The translations under genes were made by a program, and so were the position numbers. A DNA stretch of 32,342 nucleotides from Candidatus Parvarchaeota archaeon (GTDB taxonomy: Archaea; Nanobdellota; Nanobdellia; Parvarchaeales; Parvarchaeaceae). The notes under the pieces are model-generated. The model saw only the letters and a program-made list of their open reading frames with translations. It searched no databases and had not been told where the DNA came from. This document shows, piece after piece, positions 7,996-15,158 of the stretch. The stretch is taken from the NCBI GenBank assembly GCA_023380585.1, contig JAMCRN010000010.1:1-32342 (forward strand), read 5' to 3'. Each line of letters opens with the position of its first letter. Within the stretch, counting starts at the first letter, position 1.

Positions 7996-8098
7996 TTTTG
8001 TATTAATCCCTTGCAAAAGTCCTAGTCAGAGCTAGAATACATCCCTGGCCGTAAAACCAAGTCATTTTAATCCCTGTTTTTATTCTTGTAAATAAGTT

Positions 8099-8110
8099 AA
8101 AATATATATC
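8099..8110 (+). promoter_or_regulatory. TATA box for the leuS operon
   Basis: AAAATATATATC centred about 29 nt before the leuS ATG at 8134. No ribosome-binding site is present between them. In the rest of the 138-nt gap after the pilin gene I see nothing clear. Confidence 0.55.
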
Positions 8111-8133
8111 ATGTACCATCTATCTAATCTAGT

Positions 8134-10860
8134 ATGTCAAAATACGAGCCTAAAGAGATAGAAAGCAAGTGGAGAGAGAGATACGAGGAAAAGAAGCTTT
8201 TCCAGGCTGACAGAGATACTGGAAGGAAAAAGTTCTTCCTGACAGTGCCTGTAATATACCCTAACGGCTTTCTACATGTAGGTCATCTTTATACCTGGAC
8301 AAGAGCAGACATATACGCAAGGTACATGAGAATGAGGGGATACAACGTTCTTTTCCCTCAGTCCTGGCATTTCACAGGTGGACCGCTCGTCGGGATGCAA
8401 CTGAAGATAAAGAATGGGGATCAAAAAGTCATAAAGGACCTCCAGGATTCAGGGATAAGCGAAAAGGAGATAGATGATTTCAAGAGGTCCCCATTGAACA
8501 TAGGCACTTTCTTTACTAAAAACCTGAAAAAAGACCTCTCTGCTGCGGGGATGTCGATAGACTGGAGAAGGACGTTCAGCATATCCAATTCCCCGTATTT
8601 TTCTAAGTTCGTATCATGGCAGTTCAACAGGTTAAGAGACGCCGGGCTGATAACTCAGAACACGCATCCAGTGATATGGTGTCCTAGGGAAGACACTCCG
8701 CTCGGGGACCATGACAGGGCGAGCGGAGAAGGAGAAAGCCCAGAAGAGTTCAGTGTGATAAAGTTCAAACATGAAGGTATGGTCCTGCCTGCTGCAACAT
8801 TAAGGCCAGAAACGGTGTTCGGCGCCACAAACATATGGGTAAGTAGAAAAGGTGGCTATAAAAAAGTAGAGCTAGAAGACGGGGAGAAATGGATAGTCTC
8901 AGAAAGCTTCAGCAATAAGATGAAATATCAGCTCATAAAACTGAAGAAGGTGGAAGATTTCGATGTAGGTTCGTTGATAGGAAAAAGAGCAGAGAATCCG
9001 GTAACCGGCGAGAGCATACCGATATTAGCTGAGGATTTCGTGGACCCTTCAATTACAACAGGTGTCGTTATGAGCGTCCCGATGCATGCGCCTTTCGATT
9101 ACATTGGATGGGAAAAAGTAAAAGAAGAGGATGAAAAGATGTATAAAAAACCAAAGAAGGTCATAGAAGTAAACGGCGAAGGCGAAATTATACAGGAAGT
9201 AATAAGGGTGTACGGTAAAAACACTTCTGGCTTGAGGGAGGCCACAAAAGCTCTATATAAGAAGGAGTTCAATTCCGGCGTTATGAACAGCAGTGCAGAC
9301 GGATTGGACGGGATGAGTGTGAAGGAAGCCAAGTTGAAGATTGTAGACATGCTTAAGGAAAAGGCAGCCTATGCAGTGATATACGAGACAAGCGGCGAAG
9401 TGATATGCAGATGCGGCGCCAGAGGAGTGGTGAACCTGCTGGAGAATCAGTGGTTCATAAGGTATTCTGACAAAGAGCTGAAGGAAAAGGCGATCAAAGC
9501 CGTGGAGAATATGGAGATATTCCCGGAGGAAGCCAGGGCGCAGCTACTTAATTTTGTATACAATGTTGAGGACAAAGCTGCCGCTAGACAGGGAGGCCTT
9601 GGAACGCCTCTCCCGTGGGACAAGGACTGGCTTATAGAGCCGCTGAGCGACTCTACCCTTTACATGGCTTATTATACGATAGCTCATATCCTGGAGAGAC
9701 TAAACATATCAGAAGTAGACGATGAGCTATTTGACCAGGTGTTCCTCGGGAAGGAGATAAAGCATAAACTTGCCACAGAAGTAAAGCTGATGAGAGACGA
9801 GTTCGAGTACTGGTACCCATTGGATCTGAGAGTTACCGCAAAGGAGCTATTGACGAATCACATAGTGTTTTTTATAATGAACCACATAGCTCTTCTACCA
9901 AAGGACAAGTGGCCGAAGAGGCTGGGAATAAACGGATGGGTAACTATGGACAGTATAAAAATGTCCAAATCAAAGGGCAATACCCTTACTATCAGAAAGG
10001 CAGTAGAAGAGTACGGCGCAGACGGCAGCAGGCTTATAGCTTCAGGATCAAACGGGATGGACGACGTCGACTGGAGCTCAGACAATATAAAAGCGCTTTA
10101 CCAGAGGATGGAGCTGCTTATGGACGTATTAGAAGCAAAGGAAGGTTTCGGTCAGGAGAGTAGGCTGATAGACAGGTACCTCGCTTCGATGAAAGAGAGC
10201 ATAATAGAGCGCACGACCGCAGAGATAGAGAAAATGAACTATAGGAATTCCCTGTTCAACAGTTTCTTTCAGGCTACGGACATACTGAAATCTTATCTTG
10301 AGTTTGGAGGGAGGAACTGGTCAGAGATAGAGGGGTTCATTTCTGTGGTTCTGAAGCTAAACCACCCCTTTTTCCCATACATAACCGAAGAGCTCAACCG
10401 CCGCATGGGAAACGTCACGCTTCTTGAGGAAGGCGGCTGGCCGGATACGCCGGGAACAGGTATAGACATACTCATAGAAAACGAAGTCCAGGTATTGAAA
10501 AATACTGTCTCGGACATAAGGAACCTTATGAAGCTACTTAAGATAACTCCGAAGGAAGTAAGGATAGGCATCTCTGACGAGGCAGCTTTCAGCGTGTACA
10601 ATGCTATAGTCGAGGCATCCAAAAACACTAGGGATATAAAGGAAATAAGAAAAGCATTGCCAGCGGAATCGGAGACCGTGAAGAAGTTGCTGAAATCACC
10701 GGATAAGATACCCCAGTCAAATCTTGCTTTCAAGTATGAGTTCGATCTTTTCACCCAATCAAAAGAGTATCTAGAAAACACATTCAAAGCAAAAGTGACT
10801 GTAGAAGTAGAGCATGAAGGCAAGGCACTGCCAGGGAAGCCGTCTATAAGATTATCATGA
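8134..10860 (+). CDS. leuS: leucyl-tRNA synthetase (archaeal type)
   Basis: A 908-aa class Ia synthetase that charges tRNA-Leu. The HIGH motif is HVGH (residues 48-51) and the KMSKS loop is KMSKSKGN (residues 609-616). The inserted CP1 editing domain is visible from the LRPETVFGATNIW block to HAPFDYIGW. The helical anticodon-binding region follows KMSKS, and the C-terminal extension is short. Length and architecture match archaeal/eukaryotic cytosolic LeuRS rather than the bacterial form. The stop codon overlaps the start of a 52-aa membrane protein gene (ATGA), making this the first gene of a coupled three-gene operon with a Trm5-like enzyme. Confidence 0.97.
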   Translation: MSKYEPKEIESKWRERYEEKKLFQADRDTGRKKFFLTVPVIYPNGFLHVGHLYTWTRADIYARYMRMRGYNVLFPQSWHFTGGPLVGMQLKIKNGDQKVIKDLQDSGISEKEIDDFKRSPLNIGTFFTKNLKKDLSAAGMSIDWRRTFSISNSPYFSKFVSWQFNRLRDAGLITQNTHPVIWCPREDTPLGDHDRASGEGESPEEFSVIKFKHEGMVLPAATLRPETVFGATNIWVSRKGGYKKVELEDGEKWIVSESFSNKMKYQLIKLKKVEDFDVGSLIGKRAENPVTGESIPILAEDFVDPSITTGVVMSVPMHAPFDYIGWEKVKEEDEKMYKKPKKVIEVNGEGEIIQEVIRVYGKNTSGLREATKALYKKEFNSGVMNSSADGLDGMSVKEAKLKIVDMLKEKAAYAVIYETSGEVICRCGARGVVNLLENQWFIRYSDKELKEKAIKAVENMEIFPEEARAQLLNFVYNVEDKAAARQGGLGTPLPWDKDWLIEPLSDSTLYMAYYTIAHILERLNISEVDDELFDQVFLGKEIKHKLATEVKLMRDEFEYWYPLDLRVTAKELLTNHIVFFIMNHIALLPKDKWPKRLGINGWVTMDSIKMSKSKGNTLTIRKAVEEYGADGSRLIASGSNGMDDVDWSSDNIKALYQRMELLMDVLEAKEGFGQESRLIDRYLASMKESIIERTTAEIEKMNYRNSLFNSFFQATDILKSYLEFGGRNWSEIEGFISVVLKLNHPFFPYITEELNRRMGNVTLLEEGGWPDTPGTGIDILIENEVQVLKNTVSDIRNLMKLLKITPKEVRIGISDEAAFSVYNAIVEASKNTRDIKEIRKALPAESETVKKLLKSPDKIPQSNLAFKYEFDLFTQSKEYLENTFKAKVTVEVEHEGKALPGKPSIRLS

Positions 10861-11015
10861 AAAAGATACCGGTCCTTTATTACGTTACATTAGCGAGCAT
10901 AGCGCTAACTCTTTTCTTGGTTTTCGTACTGCATATTTATGTATTCATATTTTTCCTTTTCATACCGTTTTCTGGACTGTTAAAGAGCATAAAGAAAAAG
11001 AGGTTTAACACATGA
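10857..11015 (+). CDS. 52-aa predicted membrane protein, translationally coupled
   Basis: A short frame missed by length cut-offs. It reads MKKIPVLYYVTLAS, then a long hydrophobic stretch rich in Leu, Val, Ile and Phe to about residue 41, and ends with the basic tail KSIKKKRFNT. That predicts one or two membrane helices with positive ends. Its ATG overlaps the leuS stop and its TGA overlaps the ATG of the Trm5-like gene, both as ATGA. Overlap on both sides is strong evidence that it is translated. I do not recognise a family. It could anchor or regulate neighbouring products, but nothing in the sequence shows that. Confidence 0.75.
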   Translation: MKKIPVLYYVTLASIALTLFLVFVLHIYVFIFFLFIPFSGLLKSIKKKRFNT

Positions 11016-11809
11016 AGGTCAGCTTTGATACCATAGGCAGCATAGCCATAATACGGCACAGGCCAGGAGAGACCTTAGAGCAAGAGAGGAAAGCCGCCAA
11101 GGCCATAATGCGCAATAACAGAAGCATACGCGGCGTATTCAGGAGGGTAGGGAGGACAGAAGGCAAGGAAAGACTTTCTAAATTCGTTTTCATATGTGGC
11201 GATAAGAACCAGAAGACTGTCCATAAGGAGAACGGCTGTGTTTTTTACGTAGATATAAAAAAGGTATATTTCTCCCCGAGGTTGTCGACGGAAAGGGCAA
11301 GAGTGGCCAGAAGCATAAAAAAGTCGGACAATGTCCTTGACATGTTCTGTGGGGTCGGTCCGTTCACAATACAAGCCGCTAAAAAAGCCTCTTATGTAGC
11401 AGCAATAGACATCAACAAGGACGCGATAACTCTGCTTCAAGAGAACATAAAGGCGAACAAAGTAGAAAACGTACGCTTTTTCCTCGGTGACGCAAAGAAG
11501 ATCCTAAATGGTATCAAGACAAGATTCGACGTCATAATAATGAACAATCCGACAATGAGCAGGAATTTTCTCCCAAACGCAGTGCGTGCAGCAAAAGACA
11601 GGTGCACCATATTCTTCTATGAGTTTTTAAAAGCGGAAAATGGCCTAAGCGAGGCGGAAAAGACAGATATTTCTAGTATAAAGAGGATATTATCGGCGTA
11701 CTGCGATAAGGTAAGTATAAAGCCACACGTCACGGGAGAAGCCGCTCCGTACCTTTACAGAATGTGCTTCGATATAAAGATCAAGAAGAGTAGTACGCGT
11801 TCCAGTTAG
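11012..11809 (+). CDS. Trm5/TYW2-family tRNA methyltransferase-like protein
   Basis: A 265-aa SAM-dependent methyltransferase of the Trm5 family, which forms m1G37 (or wyosine derivatives) in tRNA. The N-terminal part SFDTIGSIAIIRH matches the Trm5 D2 domain. The family block YFSPRLSTER (about residues 90-99) is intact, motif I is VLDMFCGVGPFTIQAA, and AAIDINKDAI follows. The small N-terminal D1 domain of Trm5b is absent, as in shorter archaeal forms. The catalytic-loop motif, usually NLP, reads MNNP here. It is coupled by ATGA to the upstream membrane protein gene, and its 3' end overlaps the convergent RFC large-like gene by 29 nt. Activity on G37 is inferred; a TYW2-like role is possible. 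Confidence 0.83.
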   Translation: MKVSFDTIGSIAIIRHRPGETLEQERKAAKAIMRNNRSIRGVFRRVGRTEGKERLSKFVFICGDKNQKTVHKENGCVFYVDIKKVYFSPRLSTERARVARSIKKSDNVLDMFCGVGPFTIQAAKKASYVAAIDINKDAITLLQENIKANKVENVRFFLGDAKKILNGIKTRFDVIIMNNPTMSRNFLPNAVRAAKDRCTIFFYEFLKAENGLSEAEKTDISSIKRILSAYCDKVSIKPHVTGEAAPYLYRMCFDIKIKKSSTRSS

Positions 11810-12764
11810 GGGCAGAAAAATCTATGTTGACATTCTCCCCAGTATATAGGGAATTTATAGCATCGAAAAGGATGAAGTTTATATATTTCAGTAGCCCCCA
11901 GTTCTGTTTTCTTATCTTCATGAGCAGCATATCGCAGAAGGATATCGCATCATAGGATAAGAAAAGCTTGTCTTTATGAAATACCTGCGGCAGTTTTTCG
12001 CTAAGCCATATCTCAAAATTCTTTGCCTCACCATCTGTGGAAAAATCCAGGACACGATCTGGATTTTTGCTTAAAAGTACCCGATTTATAAGTTCGAATA
12101 TTGTGTTCTCGGAGTACCTGTCATTTATCCCGGTTTCGATAGATCCGGTTATGTACAGTGTGTATATATCGCTCATCATGCTGTTTATATTCCCCTTCGC
12201 ATTCTTCACTATCCTTGCTACAGTGCCGTCATTGAGTGACATCCCATTCAGCGCTAATATCTTCTTAGCGTATACTGTCATAATCCTTTCGTTAAGCCTA
12301 TAGAACCTTATTATTTCGTACCCCTGAAGGCTCTTCTTGTATTTTGAACGGAAAATCTCTCCACTGGACGACTCGAATATTATGATGGAGTTTTCTATGC
12401 CGCCCAGCTTGGAAAGTATGGAAGGATCCACAGACAGGACCTTCTCCAAGTCTTCTATCAGTATAAGCTTGCCATTAGCTTGTAGAAGAGATGAGGATAC
12501 CGCTGCGTTGTAGACCGTGTTGAATATTATGTCAGAGATGTTCAGGTCTTCCACGTTTTCAAGGGTGTAAACGTTTATCCTCTGGAACGGCAGACCCATA
12601 GAATTCGCCATTGCTTCCGCAAGGAAAGTCTTTCCGCTTCCCGAAGGGCCATTGAATATGAATCTCTTCTCGCCTGATCTTATCCCGTTGATAACCTTGT
12701 TCTTTATGCTTCCACTATAGTTTTCCACGAAATTCTCAAGAGATGGAGAAAGTTTACGTGGCAT
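11781..12764 (-). CDS. rfcL: divergent, short RFC large subunit-like AAA+ ATPase
   Basis: A 327-aa AAA+ protein located 1 nt downstream of the RFC small subunit gene, the usual place of the large clamp-loader subunit that opens PCNA. Walker A is intact (GPSGSGKT, residues 39-46). Walker B is altered: LILIEDLEKV, where the usual acidic pair is Asp-Glu. The sensor-1 region reads SIIIFESSSG without the expected Asn or Thr, and the sensor-2 helix resembles GNINSMMSDI. Archaeal RFC large subunits are normally about 400-500 aa and end in a PCNA-binding PIP box. Here the C-terminus ends at NWNAYYSS with no PIP box I can recognise. The assignment rests on context plus fold; a degenerate or repurposed clamp-loader subunit is the best reading. 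Confidence 0.7.
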   Translation of the reverse strand: MPRKLSPSLENFVENYSGSIKNKVINGIRSGEKRFIFNGPSGSGKTFLAEAMANSMGLPFQRINVYTLENVEDLNISDIIFNTVYNAAVSSSLLQANGKLILIEDLEKVLSVDPSILSKLGGIENSIIIFESSSGEIFRSKYKKSLQGYEIIRFYRLNERIMTVYAKKILALNGMSLNDGTVARIVKNAKGNINSMMSDIYTLYITGSIETGINDRYSENTIFELINRVLLSKNPDRVLDFSTDGEAKNFEIWLSEKLPQVFHKDKLFLSYDAISFCDMLLMKIRKQNWGLLKYINFILFDAINSLYTGENVNIDFSAPNWNAYYSS

Positions 12765-12765
12765 A

Positions 12766-13716
12766 TCATCCTTTTACAGTGGACAGGAAAGCTAAGAAGG
12801 ACTGGAACTGTATGAAAGGAGTAGCTCCTTCTATGACACGATAATCCGTCTCGGCAAGCTTTTCTATGACATAGCTCCTGAATTTTCGGTCCACTATGTC
12901 ATCTGAAGAGACTATGATCTCAAACACAGACGCCAGCAGCTCTTTTATGTTTACGCCGGAGTCCATTATTTCTAGAAACACCTTCCTTGCCCCTGCATAA
13001 TCACCCGATACCGCCTTTTTCAACCCCTCTTTTATACGCCCTGCGTCTAATATTCCACTCTGCGTGTAAACCACATCGGCAGTTATCTTCTTTGAGACGC
13101 TCGAAAGCGATTGAAGAAGGTTAGTCAGGGCCCTAAGATCGCCCTTAGATACATAATAAAGAGCATCCATGGATTGTTCATCTACATCAAGCTCCTCCTC
13201 CTTCGCTATTCTTCTTATGAATGTGAAAACGTCTTCTCTTGTGAGAGGGTGGAAACGAAGGATAGCGCATCTGGACTGTATAGGCTCTATTATGTTATTC
13301 TGGTAATTAACGCTGAACACGAATCGGCAGGTGCCGCTGTATTCCTCCATCATGCGCCTAAGCGCCTGCTGCGCCTCCTGCGTCAGTGAATCGGCCTCGT
13401 CGAACAGTATTATCTTGAATGGCGCGTCTATTGGCTTCGTCCTAGCGAATTCCTTTACTTTTCCCTGTATGACACTCAGTTTTCTGTCGTCGGAAGCGTT
13501 CAATTCTATGAAATTCTGGCTCCACATGTTTTCCCCAAAAAGCGACTTTGCCAAAACCACGGCAGAAGTAGTCTTTCCCACCCCCGGCGGGCCGGACAGT
13601 ATCATGTGCTGTATTTCCTTTTTTGAGACCATCGCAGATAGTTTATCAACGCTTTCTTTCTGTCCTATTATGTCCTTGAATGAGGAAGGACGGTATTTTT
13701 CGACCCAGAGAACCAT
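12766..13716 (-). CDS. rfcS: replication factor C small subunit
   Basis: A 316-aa AAA+ clamp-loader subunit. With the large subunit it loads the PCNA ring at primer-template junctions. The RFC box [16 protein letters not shown] opens the protein. Walker A is GPPGVGKT (residues 42-49), Walker B contains DEAD (106-109), sensor 1 is SVNYQN, and the SRC motif with the arginine finger is QSRCAILRF (about 147-155). The length is normal. It begins 4 nt after the KaiC-like stop and ends 1 nt before the RFC large-like start, so it is the third gene of a four-gene operon. All key residues are present. Confidence 0.96.
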   Translation of the reverse strand: MVLWVEKYRPSSFKDIIGQKESVDKLSAMVSKKEIQHMILSGPPGVGKTTSAVVLAKSLFGENMWSQNFIELNASDDRKLSVIQGKVKEFARTKPIDAPFKIILFDEADSLTQEAQQALRRMMEEYSGTCRFVFSVNYQNNIIEPIQSRCAILRFHPLTREDVFTFIRRIAKEEELDVDEQSMDALYYVSKGDLRALTNLLQSLSSVSKKITADVVYTQSGILDAGRIKEGLKKAVSGDYAGARKVFLEIMDSGVNIKELLASVFEIIVSSDDIVDRKFRSYVIEKLAETDYRVIEGATPFIQFQSFLAFLSTVKG

Positions 13717-13720
13717 AGTA

Positions 13721-14434
13721 TCAAATGTCAGCGAAGACTTCGGACGAAGGATAGGTTACCACTCCTTTGCTGGTTATCTCCATAGGTATGAATTTTGTTA
13801 TGTGGTTGGAATTGCGCATCTTTATTATTCTAAGGGCTCTGACGAATGAATTCCCCTTTCCTAGAAGATAAAGCGCTATAACGCCGTCTACAGCGAATTC
13901 CTCCACTCCAAATGTAGAGAGCTTGTTTTCTCCGAAAGGTATTTCTCCTATGAGTATCCCTGAGGCGCCCTTTATTTTCAGACTGGATGCTACCTCTATT
14001 ATGGCTTTTCTTATGGATATCACGTCTGAAAAGAACATCTGAAAGTAGGTTATGGAATCTATAACTATCCTTTTTGCGTCCGAGGCTTCTATCTCGGAGA
14101 GTATCGTCTCCCTAAGAGATTCATAGTCAACGAGAGGTATCTCTACGATCTTAAGTTTGCCGTCGGCTATAAGTTTCTCAACGTCTTTATCGAAGACTGA
14201 GAACTGTTCTATTATACTTTTTGCGCTCTCCTCCAGGGTGAAATATATCCCGTTCTCACCATTCCTTGCTCCATAAGCCAGGAACTGCATCGAGATGAGG
14301 GTCTTACCTGAACCAGCCGAGCCCGTGATAAGTATAACACTTCCTTTCGGAAGTCCTCCTCGCAGTGCTTCGTCGAGCCCTTCCACGCCAGAAGACTCCT
14401 TTTGTATATTTGAATTGTCATTCTGCGTTTCCAT
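13721..14434 (-). CDS. KaiC-like RecA-superfamily ATPase (single domain)
   Basis: A 237-aa single KaiC domain. It opens with [17 protein letters not shown]. Walker A is GSAGSGKT (residues 38-45), the catalytic Glu pair lies in YFTLEES (E68-E69), and Walker B is [11 protein letters not shown] near residue 120. Such proteins form ATP-driven hexamers in archaeal signalling and archaellum regulation, and most are of unknown function. A GGAGGC ribosome-binding site 7 nt upstream overlaps the end of the winged-helix gene. The gene sits between that gene and rfcS with gaps of 3 and 4 nt. It lacks the features of archaellum ArlH that I would look for, and no archaellum genes are nearby. A link with DNA replication or repair is inferred from the operon. 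Confidence 0.85.
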   Translation of the reverse strand: METQNDNSNIQKESSGVEGLDEALRGGLPKGSVILITGSAGSGKTLISMQFLAYGARNGENGIYFTLEESAKSIIEQFSVFDKDVEKLIADGKLKIVEIPLVDYESLRETILSEIEASDAKRIVIDSITYFQMFFSDVISIRKAIIEVASSLKIKGASGILIGEIPFGENKLSTFGVEEFAVDGVIALYLLGKGNSFVRALRIIKMRNSNHITKFIPMEITSKGVVTYPSSEVFADI

Positions 14435-14437
14435 CTC

Positions 14438-15115
14438 TTAAGCCTCCAGTATTATGTCTCCTATAAATTGATATTTTATATTAATAAGAGAGCTCTCCTT
14501 TAATATTTTCGCCCAGATCTCAGCCACCTCTCTTGGAACATTGAGCTCTCTAGCAGCGTCGCCTAACTTTATGGATCTTTTTTCCTTCACAAGCGACAAC
14601 AGTTTGGATATGGGGTTGTTTTTAGATATCTCCTGCTCTTTGTCCTTCTGGCCGTTGTTTTCCTCGGTGGGTTTATAAGAATATGGTTTCGAAGCCTTTT
14701 GAGAGATATTCTTATCAAGTTGCTTTTGCGTTTCTGCAGGCTTTTTGGGCGGTTTCAGCGGGATCCTGTTAAAGATATCCCCGATTTTTGGGAAAAGCGC
14801 ATTTTTTTTGTCCATGACAACGGTTTGTGCAGGGTGAGCAGCAGTCGAAGCGGGTGGTTTTGCCTCCTGTTGTACATTACCTTTGATGACTGGCAGTCCT
14901 ACATTACTGGGTTTAACCGTTTCCGGTTTAACTGGCTCCGATGGTGGTTTTAACGGCGCTTCTGGAGGTATTATTTTCTCATTTTGCGTGGTAGGCTGTC
15001 TTCCAAGCAGATAGCTTATCCTGTCAAAGGCGGATGACACTGATTTTATGTCGTCATACAATCTATACGAACTGTCCATTATCGCCTTGCCCAGCTCTGG
15101 GAAACTGTCTACCAT
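14438..15115 (-). CDS. proline-rich linker protein with C-terminal winged helix
   Basis: A 225-aa protein I cannot assign to a named family. Residues 1-38 look like an amphipathic helix (SSYRLYDDIKSVSSAFDRIS). Residues 40-165 are a low-complexity, Pro/Lys/Gln-rich linker with repeated PP and KP elements. Residues 168-225 have the pattern of a winged helix: ISKLLSLVKEKRSIKLGDAARELNVP, then a recognition-helix-like VAEIWAKIL and a terminal beta hairpin. It is first in the operon with the KaiC-like ATPase, rfcS and the RFC large-like gene, and has a leaderless-type promoter. A DNA-binding or adaptor partner for the KaiC-like ATPase is a reasonable but untested idea. Confidence 0.78.
   Translation of the reverse strand: MVDSFPELGKAIMDSSYRLYDDIKSVSSAFDRISYLLGRQPTTQNEKIIPPEAPLKPPSEPVKPETVKPSNVGLPVIKGNVQQEAKPPASTAAHPAQTVVMDKKNALFPKIGDIFNRIPLKPPKKPAETQKQLDKNISQKASKPYSYKPTEENNGQKDKEQEISKNNPISKLLSLVKEKRSIKLGDAARELNVPREVAEIWAKILKESSLINIKYQFIGDIILEA
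14442..14447 (-). promoter_or_regulatory. Shine-Dalgarno site of the KaiC-like gene
   Basis: GGAGGC on the minus strand, 7 nt before the ATG at 14434 and just before the upstream gene's stop codon. It supports internal initiation within a polycistronic mRNA. Confidence 0.7.
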
Positions 15116-15136
15116 ATAATGTTTATCAGCATCCTT

Positions 15137-15148
15137 AATTTAAATATT
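15137..15148 (-). promoter_or_regulatory. TATA box for the winged-helix/KaiC/RFC operon
   Basis: Minus-strand AATATTTAAATT centred about 27 nt before the ATG at 15115. It is the only strong TATA element I see ahead of these four genes. Confidence 0.5.
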
Positions 15149-15158
15149 CAGACGGTTA

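Noticed and set aside
13721-14434. KaiC-like gene as archaellum ArlH
   Set aside because: No ArlI, ArlJ or archaellin genes are nearby, and the sequence has the standard KaiC-type catalytic Glu pair and N-terminus; the pilin-like gene at 6886 is far away and separately promoted.
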